Assembly: GCA_025210795.1 (NCBI GenBank)
Contig: JAOAQZ010000018.1
Coordinates: 62,001 to 126,000, forward strand
From: Cohaesibacter sp.
GTDB lineage: Bacteria > Pseudomonadota > Alphaproteobacteria > Rhizobiales > Cohaesibacteraceae
Direction: 5' to 3'
Length of the DNA: 64,000 bases
Shown: positions 46,797 through 56,108 of the stretch, piece by piece
Numbering within the stretch: the first letter of the stretch is position 1
Layout of the letters: every line of letters starts with the position of its first letter
Notes under the pieces: generated by a model
Database searches by the model: none
Told to the model about the DNA's origin: nothing
What the model saw: the letters and a program-made list of their open reading frames with translations, nothing else
Program-made: the position numbers and the translations under genes

Positions 46797-47263
46797 TCCC
46801 ATCCGCCAGAAGACGTCTGCTGCCAATAGGTAATGGGCATCTCTTTTTCTTTCAGCACTTTCCAGCACTGACGCGCAGCCTGAAGCGCAGCCTCGTTATG
46901 CCCGTCAAACATCAAGATTCCGCGTTCAATCCCTTCCAAAAGGGAGAGATCAGTATCGGGCAGCGCTCCATCAACAAAAAAGCGCACCTGCGCTTCATTG
47001 CCAGACGGGATAGGCTGGTGGGAGAGCAAAATGGGCTGCATCTCTTCATGCGCCTGTCCGGCCAGTCCATGAGCAAGAAAACTATCGTCCCGATAGGTCC
47101 ATAAATGGGCATCCAGCGTCCTCGCCCGCTCTTGCGAGCCAGTCTGCACAAATGCCTTCCATCCCTTTTGCATGCATTTCTCCAAAAGCCGCGGCAAGGT
47201 GACCTCCAGCGGCTGGCGTTGCAAATGATAAAAGAAGATTTCAGCAGGCACGATAATACTCAT
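46784..47263 (-). CDS. holC: DNA polymerase III chi subunit
   Basis: A 159-residue clamp-loader accessory protein that links the polymerase holoenzyme to SSB. Family pattern: EIFFYHLQRQPLEVTLPRLLEKCMQKGWKAFVQTGSQERARTLDAHLWTYRDDSFLAHG, then HQPIPSGNEAQVRFFVDGALPDTD, and the C-terminal REGILMFDGHNEAALQAARQCWKVLKE-like segment ending YWQQTSSGGWEKKA. ATG at 47263 is preferred; a TTG three codons earlier is in frame. It lies downstream of pepA on the same strand, as in many bacteria, but an intrinsic terminator separates them, so it may be read through or have its own promoter. Confidence 0.93.
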   Translation of the reverse strand: MSIIVPAEIFFYHLQRQPLEVTLPRLLEKCMQKGWKAFVQTGSQERARTLDAHLWTYRDDSFLAHGLAGQAHEEMQPILLSHQPIPSGNEAQVRFFVDGALPDTDLSLLEGIERGILMFDGHNEAALQAARQCWKVLKEKEMPITYWQQTSSGGWEKKA

Positions 47264-47310
47264 AACTGGCAACCAATTGCCCCACCATAGGCAGTCCCGG
47301 CCATGAAGGC

Positions 47311-47342
47311 AAAAGAAAAGCCCGGCAGATGCCGGGCTTTCC
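47311..47342 (-). terminator. Intrinsic terminator after pepA
   Basis: AAAGCCCGGC / GCCGGGCTTT stem with a 4-base loop; on the minus strand TTTTCTTTTG follows. Confidence 0.82.
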
Positions 47343-47377
47343 CATAACTCTTCTTCTGGGCAAGACCAGTCTTTGGC

Positions 47378-48868
47378 TTAAGCCTCGTAATTGTCAGCAA
47401 CCAGCCGATCAAGCAGACGCACACCATAACCCGATGCCCAGCTCTGATTGATTTCATTTTTCGGCGAGCCCATGGCGGTGCCTGCTACATCAATATGCAC
47501 CCAGTCAGTCTCCCCCACAAAACGCTTGAGGAATTGCGCCGCAGTGATCGATCCTGCCCAACGTCCACCGGTATTTTTCATATCGGCAAAGGTGGAATCA
47601 ATCATTTTGTCATATTCTTTGGACAATGGCAGGCGCCACACTGTCTCGCCCGTTGCCTCACCCGCTGAAGACAATTGCGCACACATCTCATCACTATTTG
47701 AGAAGATGCCAGCATTCTGATTCCCCAGCGCCACCAGAACAGCACCGGTGAGGGTCGCCAAGTCAATCATGAAGCGCGGCTCATAAGTCTCTTTGATATA
47801 GGTAAGGACATCCGCCAAAACCAAGCGCCCTTCGGCATCTGTATTGATAACCTCAATGGTCTGACCCGACTTGGAGGTGACGATATCACCCGGGCGCTGA
47901 GCATTGCCATCTGGCATATTTTCAACCAGACCAATAGCGCCGATTACATTGACCTTGGCTTTACGGGCAACAAGCGCATGCATCAGGCCGGTTACTGCCG
48001 CAGCGCCCCCCATATCACCCTTCATGTCTTCCATACCGCCAGCGGGTTTGATGGAAATGCCGCCAGTATCAAACACAACCCCTTTACCGATAAAGGCAAT
48101 GGGAGCATCCCCTTCCTTGCCGCCATTCCATTTGATCACGGCAACACGCGGACCGCGAACAGATCCTTGCGCCACGCCGAGAAGAGCCCACATATCCTGC
48201 GCTTCCAGCTCGGCCTGCTCAAGAATTTCAACCTCTGCCCCAAGCTCTTCCAAAGCCTTGGCTTTGGCAGCAAATTCTTCCGGCCCCAGCACATTGGCAG
48301 GCTCATTGACCAGATCACGCGCCAGCAGAGTCCCGTCAGAGACAACCGCGTCACGCTGCCAAGCCTCTTGTGCCGCTTCATACTCAGCCACCTGAATAAC
48401 AGCAGACAATGCAGGCTTTTCTTCCGGCTTTTTGCCTTTTTCTGTTTTATATTTGTCAAAATCATAGGCGCGCAGCTTCATGCCCATGGTAAAGAGTGAA
48501 GCAGACGCCGCCGAGACATCTCCCTTGGCAAGATCGAGAATAAGAGAGGCTTTCTCAAACCCTTTCACCGCTGCCATGGCAGCACCACCAAGATGCAACC
48601 AGTCAGTTTCGCTAAGCTCATCATCGCCAATACCAAGCAGAATAATCCGGTCAAGCTCAGACCCGGACGGCGCCAGAAGAACAAGCGTCTTGTTCAGCTC
48701 GCCCTTAAAGTCGGCTGCCTTGATTGCACGGCCAACAGCTCCGTCACTGGCTTCATCCAGCGTGCGGCCAATAGAGCCAAGCTCTAGATCCTTGCCAATC
48801 AACAGCACCGCATTGCCTTTTTTAGGAGCAGTCAAGGGATGGAAATTAAAGACAGGTGACTGGGTCAT
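47378..48868 (-). CDS. pepA: Leucyl aminopeptidase (cytosol aminopeptidase, M17)
   Basis: A 496-residue two-metal aminopeptidase. The C-terminal catalytic domain carries the M17 signature NTDAEGRLVLADVL (Asp and Glu metal ligands, catalytic Arg), preceded by FIGKGVVFDTGGISIKPAGGMEDMKGDMGGAAAVTGLM with the catalytic Lys and further metal-binding Asp. The N-terminal regulatory domain is about 170 residues. In E. coli PepA also serves as a DNA-binding architectural protein in site-specific recombination; whether that holds here is unknown. The ATG at 48868 (with AGAGA upstream) fits the family length; a farther upstream start would add 22 atypical residues. It is divergent from lptF. Confidence 0.95.
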   Translation of the reverse strand: MTQSPVFNFHPLTAPKKGNAVLLIGKDLELGSIGRTLDEASDGAVGRAIKAADFKGELNKTLVLLAPSGSELDRIILLGIGDDELSETDWLHLGGAAMAAVKGFEKASLILDLAKGDVSAASASLFTMGMKLRAYDFDKYKTEKGKKPEEKPALSAVIQVAEYEAAQEAWQRDAVVSDGTLLARDLVNEPANVLGPEEFAAKAKALEELGAEVEILEQAELEAQDMWALLGVAQGSVRGPRVAVIKWNGGKEGDAPIAFIGKGVVFDTGGISIKPAGGMEDMKGDMGGAAAVTGLMHALVARKAKVNVIGAIGLVENMPDGNAQRPGDIVTSKSGQTIEVINTDAEGRLVLADVLTYIKETYEPRFMIDLATLTGAVLVALGNQNAGIFSNSDEMCAQLSSAGEATGETVWRLPLSKEYDKMIDSTFADMKNTGGRWAGSITAAQFLKRFVGETDWVHIDVAGTAMGSPKNEINQSWASGYGVRLLDRLVADNYEA

Positions 48869-49197
48869 GCGTGTATATCTCTCATATGCAGGTTGAGCAC
48901 CAAGGCCCGCACCGGGTCTGATCATCCAGCGCAACGCTCTTTGGCTAGGACGTGAGCTCCTAAGGCTTCAAAGACAAGAATGTGGAACCTTTATCGCTCG
49001 ACTTCAAGTCTCAATTCTCGATTGTCTTCATCAACGCCTGTTCTGCACAATCAAAGCCCCAAGGCAAAAGCGCATAAACTTTGGCCTGTCTTTGCAAAAG
49101 CCTTGAAATCACCACAGAACTGCCCTATCCCACAAAGACCCTGACAAAATTCAGACCTTGTGACACGTGACCATTTAGAGAAGCTGATTCAGCCCCT

Positions 49198-50454
49198 ATG
49201 AATCTTATTGAACGCTACATTTTTATGCGCGCCTTCACGGCCTTTCTAATGACTGTCACGGTCTTGTGCGGCATTGTGTGGCTAACCCAGGCTCTGCGAG
49301 ACCTCGATCTGGTCACCGCCAAGGGTCAGACCTTGATGATCTTCATTTCCATGACCTCTCTGGTCTTGCCCACGCTGATCATGGTCATTGCCCCCTTTGC
49401 GATCATGATTGCGGTTGCTCATACCCTCAACAGACTGAATGCAGACAGTGAGCTTGTGGTCATTAATGCAACCGGAGCCCGCCCGTGGACCGTTGCAAAG
49501 CCGCTAATCATTCTTGGGGTTTTGGCCACTTTACTGGGGGCCAGCATCAGCCTCTATCTCAGCCCCAAAGCCTTGGGCACCTTGCGCCTCTTCATCACCC
49601 AAGTCAGGGCCGATCTCGTCGCTAATGTGGTAAAGGAAGGTCTATTTACCGAAATTGAAGCCGGTATGACCTTCCATATTCAAAAGCGCGAACCCAATGG
49701 CGTCATGAAAGGTCTGTTTTTATCGGACGAGCGCAACCCCGAAAAACATGTCGTCTACTCGTCCGAGCTTGCGCAAATCATTGAAAATGACAAGGGTACA
49801 TTCCTCAATATGACCCATGGCATTATTCAGCAGCGCCATCCGGCAAAATCCGGCGAAAAAGAGCAAGACAAAAAGCCGGAAAAGATCGACAGTTTGGTCG
49901 GCGATGATTTCGGTTCGGTCAATATCGTCGAATTCAGCTCCTATGTCATTGATCTATCGAAATTTACCGGCGTCGATCCCGACAAGCCGCAATTTTTTAA
50001 AGCCCGCGAAAGACCAACAGCCTATTTCTTCAATCCCGACCCTGACGATCCGGTCTTCAGTGCCAAATCAGCGGGACATATCCGGGCAGAGTTGCATGAT
50101 CGCTTCTCCAACCCCTTTTACAATTTTGCCTTTGTCGCCATCATGATGGCTTTTCTGGCTCAGGTTCGCACAACACGCGAGCGCCGCGGGGATGCCATCG
50201 TCATTGCCGTTGTCAGTGCAGCTGGATTGCGTCTTTTGGGTTTTGCCGCCACCTCACTTGCCATCAAAACTCCGCTTGCCGTGCCTGTCATGTATGCCAT
50301 TCCCGCGACGGGAATTATCTTTGGACTTTGGGTGACTTTGACCGGTCGCCGCGTGGAAGCTATCGACAATCTCATCCGTTTCATGGAATATGCCTCCGAG
50401 ATCATCAGACAAAAGCTTGCAAAACTACGCCCTGCCAAAAAGCAGAGAGGCTAG
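49198..50454 (+). CDS. lptF: LPS export ABC transporter permease LptF
   Basis: A 418-residue inner-membrane protein of the YjgP/YjgQ family, one half of the LptB2FG complex that pulls lipopolysaccharide out of the inner membrane. Three helices at the N-terminus (FMRAFTAFLMTVTVLCGIVWLTQALR; LVLPTLIMVIAPFAIMIAVAHTLNRL; ILGVLATLLGASISLYLSP), a periplasmic beta-jellyroll domain (about 120-300), then three more at the C-terminus (FAFVAIMMAFLAQVRT, LRLLGFAATSLAIKTPLAVPVMYAIPATGIIFGLWVTL). The N-terminal helix with ERYIFMRAF is the conserved start. It is followed by lptG after nine bases. Confidence 0.94.
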   Translation: MNLIERYIFMRAFTAFLMTVTVLCGIVWLTQALRDLDLVTAKGQTLMIFISMTSLVLPTLIMVIAPFAIMIAVAHTLNRLNADSELVVINATGARPWTVAKPLIILGVLATLLGASISLYLSPKALGTLRLFITQVRADLVANVVKEGLFTEIEAGMTFHIQKREPNGVMKGLFLSDERNPEKHVVYSSELAQIIENDKGTFLNMTHGIIQQRHPAKSGEKEQDKKPEKIDSLVGDDFGSVNIVEFSSYVIDLSKFTGVDPDKPQFFKARERPTAYFFNPDPDDPVFSAKSAGHIRAELHDRFSNPFYNFAFVAIMMAFLAQVRTTRERRGDAIVIAVVSAAGLRLLGFAATSLAIKTPLAVPVMYAIPATGIIFGLWVTLTGRRVEAIDNLIRFMEYASEIIRQKLAKLRPAKKQRG

Positions 50455-50463
50455 GCCCAATCC

Positions 50464-51555
50464 ATGCTCACCACGATCATTTCGCGCTATATTGCAAAAA
50501 AGTTCCTTTTTACGATTCTGGCAATCTTTCTTGGTTGTTTTTTGCTGATTTTCATGGTCGATTTTGTTGAGCTGGTCAGGCGCGCTGGTGGTCAAAAGAA
50601 TTATGACGGCTTCGAGCTTTTTCAGGTCTCGCTCTTTCGCGTCCCTGAATTGATGGAACGCATTCTGCCCTTTGCCACGCTCTTTGGCTCTATGATTGCC
50701 TTTCTCAATCTGTCGCGCAAACTTGAGCTTGTGATCATTCGCGCATCTGGCATGTCCGCTTGGCAGTTTTTGTCCCCCGCCGTGCTGGTGGCCCTTTCGC
50801 TCGGCATTGTGTCCTTTGCCATCTACAATCCCGGCTCGGCCCTGCTCAAAAGCAAATCCCAGGAACTGGAAGCAAAAATCTTTGGCGTCAATTTTGCAAC
50901 ATCAGGCCAGACAAACAATCAGGACTGGATCCGGCAAAACGGCAAGGATGGTGATTCCATTTTGCGCGCCCACGCCAGCTATGATCGCGGCACCAAAATT
51001 GGCGGCGTGACCGTTTTCTCTTATGCAGAAAACGGCGATTTTCTTGAGCGCATTGATGCAAAATTTGGCGAACTAAAACCCGGTTACTGGCATCTGGAAG
51101 ATGTATTGGTCAGTTCATCAGACGCCGCCCCACGGCGCTACAACACCTATATCATCTCAACCCATATGACCCCGGAAGAGGCAAACGAAGCAATCGCCAA
51201 GCCCGAAGCGGTGCAATTTTGGGATCTTCCGCAAATCATTCATCAGGCTGATCTGGCTGGACTGCCAGCCCATAAATATCGGCTGCGCTATCAGATGCTG
51301 ATGGCCCAACCTCTCCTTTTGGCTGCAATGACGCTAATTGCAGCTACGGTTTCTTTAAAAGTTTTCCGCTTTGGAAGTGTGGGAAAGTTGATTCTTGGTG
51401 GTGTTATAGCTGGCTTCATGCTTTATGTTGTGATTGAAATAGCGAAAGATTTGGGCAATACAGGACTGGTTAACCCAATTCTGGCAGCATGGCTTCCAGC
51501 AATTGTAGCTTCCGCGATGGGATTTACGATCTTGTTATATCAGGAGGACGGATAA
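50464..51555 (+). CDS. lptG: LPS export ABC transporter permease LptG
   Basis: A 363-residue partner of LptF with the same plan: ISRYIAKKFLFTILAIFLGCFLLIFMVDFVELVRR first helix, FATLFGSMIAFLNLSRKLELVIIRASGMSAWQFLSPAVLVALSLGIVSFAIYNP, a periplasmic beta domain (about 120-260), and PLLLAAMTLIAATVSLKVFRFGSVGKLILGGVIAGFMLYVVIEIAKDLG at the end. The family motif ELVIIRASGMS near the second helix is the coupling-helix region that meets LptB. Its stop codon lies two bases before the lptD start, so lptF-lptG-lptD are clearly one transcription unit. Confidence 0.94.
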   Translation: MLTTIISRYIAKKFLFTILAIFLGCFLLIFMVDFVELVRRAGGQKNYDGFELFQVSLFRVPELMERILPFATLFGSMIAFLNLSRKLELVIIRASGMSAWQFLSPAVLVALSLGIVSFAIYNPGSALLKSKSQELEAKIFGVNFATSGQTNNQDWIRQNGKDGDSILRAHASYDRGTKIGGVTVFSYAENGDFLERIDAKFGELKPGYWHLEDVLVSSSDAAPRRYNTYIISTHMTPEEANEAIAKPEAVQFWDLPQIIHQADLAGLPAHKYRLRYQMLMAQPLLLAAMTLIAATVSLKVFRFGSVGKLILGGVIAGFMLYVVIEIAKDLGNTGLVNPILAAWLPAIVASAMGFTILLYQEDG

Positions 51556-51557
51556 GT

Positions 51558-53879
51558 ATGTGGCGTACCGTCCATGGCGCTAACACAGCAGAAATGTTCA
51601 AACGCACTGGCCAGCGAGCCGGGTTGCGGCTTTTTCTGCTTGCCTCTGTTGCGCTTGTCACCCCTTTTGCTTCATCCCCAGCTTCTTCGCAGGCGATCAC
51701 TGATTCCTTCAAGTTTCAGCAAGACCCGGATACCCGCATGCTGGTTGAAGCCGACCAGATGATCTATGACTATGATCGCGAGCGTGTCTCTGCGGTTGGC
51801 AATGTACAAATCTATTACGGCCAATATGCCTTGCAGGCCGATAAAGTTACCTATGATCAGGCCTCCGCGCGCCTTGTGGCAGACGGAAATGTGCAAATCA
51901 CCGAGCCGGACGGCAATATTGTCACAGCCAATCACGTTGATATCACCGATGATTTTCGCACCGGTTTCGTGCGCTCTTTGAGGGTCAAAACACCTCAGAA
52001 TGCTCGCTTTGCAGCCGACAAGGCTGAGCGCAAAGGCGACGACATCACCATTTTTGACAAGGGTGTCTACACAACCTGTGAACCATGCCGTGACGATCCG
52101 GCGCGGTCCCCGGTCTGGCAGATCAAGGCCTCTCGGATCATCTATAATGCCAAAGACAAGATGGTCTATTACAAAGCCGCGAAAATGGAATTCCTCGGGG
52201 TGCCTTTGCTATATACCCCTTACTTTGCGCACCCGGATCCTTCCAGAAAACGCAAATCCGGTTTTCTGACACCATCCGCAGGCTTTAACAGCAAGCTGGG
52301 TTATCATGCGACCGTGCCCTATTATTGGGCGCTGGACGAGAGCTATGATATTACCTTCTCGCCGACCTATTATACCAAACAGGGGCTGCTTGCCGACGCC
52401 ACATGGCGCCAACATCTGGGCACAGGCATCTATTCTGTTCAAGCGCTGGGCATCAGTCAACGCAAACAAAAAGAATTTGCAGGTGGAAGCGGCGACAAGC
52501 GCTTGCGCGGAGCAATTCTAAGCACAGCTGAATTCAACCTGAACCAAAAATGGAAATTTGGTTGGGATGTCTCGCTTATCTCCGACAAACGCTTCCTGCG
52601 CGATTATGAATTCGCATCCGGCGAAGACAAATTATCCACGATCTTCCTGACCGGTCAGGGAGAGCGCAACCATTTTGATGTTCGGGCAAACTATTACAAC
52701 ATCATGACGGACAATCTTAGCCAATCACAGCAGGCGGTTGTCCATCCGGTTCTTGATTACAGCGCCTATGCCAAAAATCCGATTCTAGGCGGTGAAGGAC
52801 GCTTGCAGATCAATTCTACATCCCTCACCCGTGACGAAAAAACGGATGAAACAGTCGGCGGCATCACCCGAACTTATGGTGTTGAAGGCAGCTATAATCG
52901 CACAAGCGCAGAAGTGAGCTGGAAACGCAAACTGATTGCCCCGGGCGGTCAGGTGATTACACCATTCACCTCCCTGCGCGGCGATTTCTACTGGATGCCA
53001 AGCAAATCAGGGGCACCTGCCGCTCTGGTAAAAGATAATTATGCCGTTCGTGCCATGCCAACTATCGGTGTGGATTACCGTTTGCCAATTCTGGTCAGCA
53101 CCGAGCAGACCTCTCATATCATTGAACCAATTGCACAAGTCATCGTGCGTCCCAATGAGAGCAAGATTGGCAAGCTGCCCAATGATGATAGCCAGAGCCT
53201 GATCTTTGATGATTCCATTTTGTTTGATCCAAACAAATTCTCTGGCTATGACCGTATTGAAGGCGGCAGCCGAGCAAATGTCGGCTTCCAATATCGTATG
53301 CAACTGGCAAATGGCTGGTCTGTTAACGCACTGGCCGGACAATCCTTCCAGCTTTCAGGCACCAACTCATTTGCCCGTCAGGATTTGACCAGCACCGGCC
53401 TTGATTCCGGTCTTGATTCCAAAAAGTCTGATTATGTCGCTCGAGTTGGTATCAATTCGGGCAAGAATATTCAGGGTATCGCCCGAGGGCGCTTCGACTC
53501 GCGCACTGCAAAACTCAAATATGCAGCGCTTGAAGCAAGCGGAACCTATCAGCGATATTCCGGCTCGCTTGGCTATAGCTACACCGACAAGCGCCCATCT
53601 GCTGGCATTAACGAAATCCGCCAGGAAATCACTGGATCCGCAGCGGTGCGCTTCCAGAAATTCTGGACCCTGTCGAGCGCAGCTCGCTATGACATTGCCA
53701 ATCGCGGCATGGTCAGCACAAATGTTGCCCTGAAATATGACGATGAATGTTTTGCCGTCAGCCTCAAATATGAGCAAACGCGCAACAGCTATTCAGATGC
53801 CGCTCAGGATAAGTCCATCAAATTCCAGTTTGATTTCAAATCTCTTGGAGGCGGCAGGTTCGGACGATCTTTCAATTAG
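51558..53879 (+). CDS. lptD: LPS-assembly protein LptD
   Basis: A 773-residue outer-membrane protein that inserts lipopolysaccharide into the outer leaflet. Signal peptide (AGLRLFLLASVALVTPFASSPASSQA), then the LptA-like beta-jellyroll domain (about 55-200, with LVEADQMIYDYDRERVSAVGNVQIYYGQYALQADKVTYD) and a long beta barrel (about 230-773). The C-terminus ends in Phe/aromatic-alternating residues suited to BAM insertion. I count only three mature Cys: 174 and 177 (TTCEPCRDD) and 731 (DDECF), where E. coli has four in two pairs. AGGAGGACG stands before the ATG at 51558; the in-frame sequence upstream lies inside lptG. Confidence 0.94.
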   Translation: MWRTVHGANTAEMFKRTGQRAGLRLFLLASVALVTPFASSPASSQAITDSFKFQQDPDTRMLVEADQMIYDYDRERVSAVGNVQIYYGQYALQADKVTYDQASARLVADGNVQITEPDGNIVTANHVDITDDFRTGFVRSLRVKTPQNARFAADKAERKGDDITIFDKGVYTTCEPCRDDPARSPVWQIKASRIIYNAKDKMVYYKAAKMEFLGVPLLYTPYFAHPDPSRKRKSGFLTPSAGFNSKLGYHATVPYYWALDESYDITFSPTYYTKQGLLADATWRQHLGTGIYSVQALGISQRKQKEFAGGSGDKRLRGAILSTAEFNLNQKWKFGWDVSLISDKRFLRDYEFASGEDKLSTIFLTGQGERNHFDVRANYYNIMTDNLSQSQQAVVHPVLDYSAYAKNPILGGEGRLQINSTSLTRDEKTDETVGGITRTYGVEGSYNRTSAEVSWKRKLIAPGGQVITPFTSLRGDFYWMPSKSGAPAALVKDNYAVRAMPTIGVDYRLPILVSTEQTSHIIEPIAQVIVRPNESKIGKLPNDDSQSLIFDDSILFDPNKFSGYDRIEGGSRANVGFQYRMQLANGWSVNALAGQSFQLSGTNSFARQDLTSTGLDSGLDSKKSDYVARVGINSGKNIQGIARGRFDSRTAKLKYAALEASGTYQRYSGSLGYSYTDKRPSAGINEIRQEITGSAAVRFQKFWTLSSAARYDIANRGMVSTNVALKYDDECFAVSLKYEQTRNSYSDAAQDKSIKFQFDFKSLGGGRFGRSFN

Positions 53880-54000
53880 GCAGCACATTTAAGCATCTAG
53901 AACCCCGCCTTGATCGCCGTAAGATGGCCGCATTTGATTGTTTAACTTTGGGGATCGCAGCAAGGACCAACCTTCACGCCTTGCATCAGGAAGAGAATAC

Positions 54001-54951
54001 ATGGCCAGACGTTACCTGCATCCTTTCACGCTTCTTGCAATTTTCTGTCTATCCCTTTCAGGGGTATCCCTGACCAATATGGCGCCAGCCTTTGCTGCCA
54101 GCAAGATTGTAGCCATCGTAGATGGCGCCGTCATTACCGACTATGATATCAAGCAGCGCCAAAAGCTTGATCGCTTGCTCTCTGGCGGCAAATCGCGAAA
54201 GGGGCGATCTGCCACACTCGCAGATCTGGTCGATGGCAAGATGCAGCAAATCGAAGCAAAACGCGTTGGTATGCTCGCAAGTGATGCTGAGGTCAATCAG
54301 GCCATGAGCAACATGGCTGCAAATGTACGCATGAGCAAAAAACAGATGATCTCTGTTTTGGGGCGCTCCGGTATTGCATCTGCGACCTTAAAGGATTGGC
54401 TCAAAACCCAGCTGTCCTGGCAAGCCATCATCAAGGCGCGCTTCAATGCCGTTGTTCGTATTGAAGAAGCCGACATCGCCCGGGCCATCGTCAAAAAGAA
54501 GGGCGACAAGGACAAGATCGACAGCGCCATTCGCTATGATCTGACCCAGATTACCTTCATCGTGCCCCGGAAATCGTCCAAACAAGAAGCCAAACGCCGC
54601 CTCGGGCTCGCCAATCGCTTCCGCGCCAATTTCAAATCCTGCGCAAAGGACATCGATGGAGCTCGGAATTTAAAAGATGTTGTCGTCTCACGCGTTGGTC
54701 GGCGCACCTCAACAGATCTGCCAGTTGCAATTGCCAAATTGCTCGCAGACACAAAAGTGAATGGCCTAACCAAACCGTCACGGGCTTCAACCGGCTATGA
54801 AATGCTCGCAGTGTGCGGCAAAAAAGAGCTGGGCAAATCTGTTGCTCTGCGCAGTGTGGCAAAGGGTGAGCTGCAAACAAAGCGCGGCAACTCAATGTCC
54901 CGATCCTATTTGCGAGAATTGCGCGCTCGCAGTGTGGTCGAGTACCGCTAG
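54001..54951 (+). CDS. SurA-like periplasmic chaperone with degenerate parvulin domain
   Basis: A 316-residue exported protein. Signal peptide with core LLAIFCLSLSGVSLTNMAPAFA. The SurA N-terminal chaperone domain (about 30-170) begins SKIVAIVDGAVITDYDIKQRQKLDRLL and contains LVDGKMQQIEAKRVGMLASDAEVNQAMSNMA and MLGRSGI-like ISVLGRSGIASATLKDWLKTQLSWQAII. The following region (DLTQITFIVPRKSSKQEAKRRLG, then GRRTSTDLPVAIAKLLA and GYEMLAVCGKKE) has the outline of one parvulin domain but lacks its usual catalytic His and Cys/Asp positions, so it is probably not an active prolyl isomerase. It lies in the lpt cluster, consistent with a chaperone for LptD. GGAAGAG precedes the ATG at 54001. Confidence 0.9.
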   Translation: MARRYLHPFTLLAIFCLSLSGVSLTNMAPAFAASKIVAIVDGAVITDYDIKQRQKLDRLLSGGKSRKGRSATLADLVDGKMQQIEAKRVGMLASDAEVNQAMSNMAANVRMSKKQMISVLGRSGIASATLKDWLKTQLSWQAIIKARFNAVVRIEEADIARAIVKKKGDKDKIDSAIRYDLTQITFIVPRKSSKQEAKRRLGLANRFRANFKSCAKDIDGARNLKDVVVSRVGRRTSTDLPVAIAKLLADTKVNGLTKPSRASTGYEMLAVCGKKELGKSVALRSVAKGELQTKRGNSMSRSYLRELRARSVVEYR

Positions 54952-55092
54952 GCGTTGAGCACAAAAAGATAGCCGCATGAAGCCTTATATCCATGGCCTT
55001 ACGGCTCTTCTCAAACCGATATAACAACGACTAGCGATGCGAAAGAGGCATAGTTGTCACCAAACCCTCTTCGCAACAGCTAAGGAGAGACT

Positions 55093-56094
55093 ATGGCCCG
55101 CTCCCCTCTTCTCGCCCTTTCATTAGGAGAGCCTGCAGGCATCGGGCCTGAACTTGCTCTTAAAGCCTGGCTCGCCCGCAAAGAGGAAAAACTGCCAGCC
55201 TTTGCTGTGCTCGGCTGTGCAACCCTGCTTAGGGAGCAAGCCAAGGCGATGGGGCTTCCAGTCCCCATAAAGACCAGCACTTATGAGCAAGCTGCAAGCC
55301 AGTTTGAAACGGCCCTGCCAGTCATTCCCCTTAGTGCCCCCATGACCAACAATCCCGGCACACTCGAGCCAGATAATGCCCCTGCGATCATCGAAGCCAT
55401 TGAGGAAGGCACGCGGGCAGTCTGGCAGGGAAAAGCCGATGCTCTTGTGACCTGCCCCATTCAAAAGAGCAATCTTTATGCAGCAGGCTTTTCGCATCCC
55501 GGCCATACAGAATTTCTTGGCGCACTGGCGAAAGAGCTCCATGGCGAGGCTGCCACTCCTGTCATGCTGTTGGCAGGACCAGATCTTCGCACCATTCCGC
55601 TCACCGTGCATATCCCCCTTGCAGATGTCCCAAAAGCTCTGACCACCGAGCGCATTAAAGAGGTTGCCCGCATTGCGCATAAAGATCTGAAAACCCGCTT
55701 TGGCATCAGCAGTCCGCGCATCGTGGTTGCAGGCCTTAACCCCCATGCGGGTGAAGCAGGCACTATGGGCAAGGAAGACGACGCCATTCTCGCCCCGGCT
55801 ATTGCACAGCTACAACAAGAAGGTCTGGCCATTCGCGGCCCCCTTCCCGCCGATACCCTCTTTCACGCCCGCGCGCGCAAAAGCTATGATGTGGTCCTTG
55901 CAGCCTATCATGATCAGGCCCTTATTCCGGTTAAAACCCTCGCATTTGACGAAACCGTCAATGTTACACTAGGCTTGCCTTTTGTGCGTACCTCACCAGA
56001 CCATGGAACAGCCCTTGATATTGCAGGCAAGGCAATAGCCAATCCCCAAAGCCTTATTTGCGCCATTCGCTTGGCCGGTCAGCTCAGTTCATAG
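55093..56094 (+). CDS. pdxA: 4-hydroxythreonine-4-phosphate dehydrogenase
   Basis: A 333-residue cytosolic enzyme of pyridoxal phosphate synthesis that oxidises 4-phosphohydroxy-L-threonine with NAD+. The metal ligands are visible: [35 protein letters not shown] and [43 protein letters not shown]. The N-terminus [17 protein letters not shown] is the family start. GGAGAGACT precedes the ATG. It lies in the surA-pdxA-rsmA order widespread in Proteobacteria. Confidence 0.96.
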   Translation: MARSPLLALSLGEPAGIGPELALKAWLARKEEKLPAFAVLGCATLLREQAKAMGLPVPIKTSTYEQAASQFETALPVIPLSAPMTNNPGTLEPDNAPAIIEAIEEGTRAVWQGKADALVTCPIQKSNLYAAGFSHPGHTEFLGALAKELHGEAATPVMLLAGPDLRTIPLTVHIPLADVPKALTTERIKEVARIAHKDLKTRFGISSPRIVVAGLNPHAGEAGTMGKEDDAILAPAIAQLQQEGLAIRGPLPADTLFHARARKSYDVVLAAYHDQALIPVKTLAFDETVNVTLGLPFVRTSPDHGTALDIAGKAIANPQSLICAIRLAGQLSS

Positions 56095-56108
56095 AAAGCA
56101 TAGATAGA

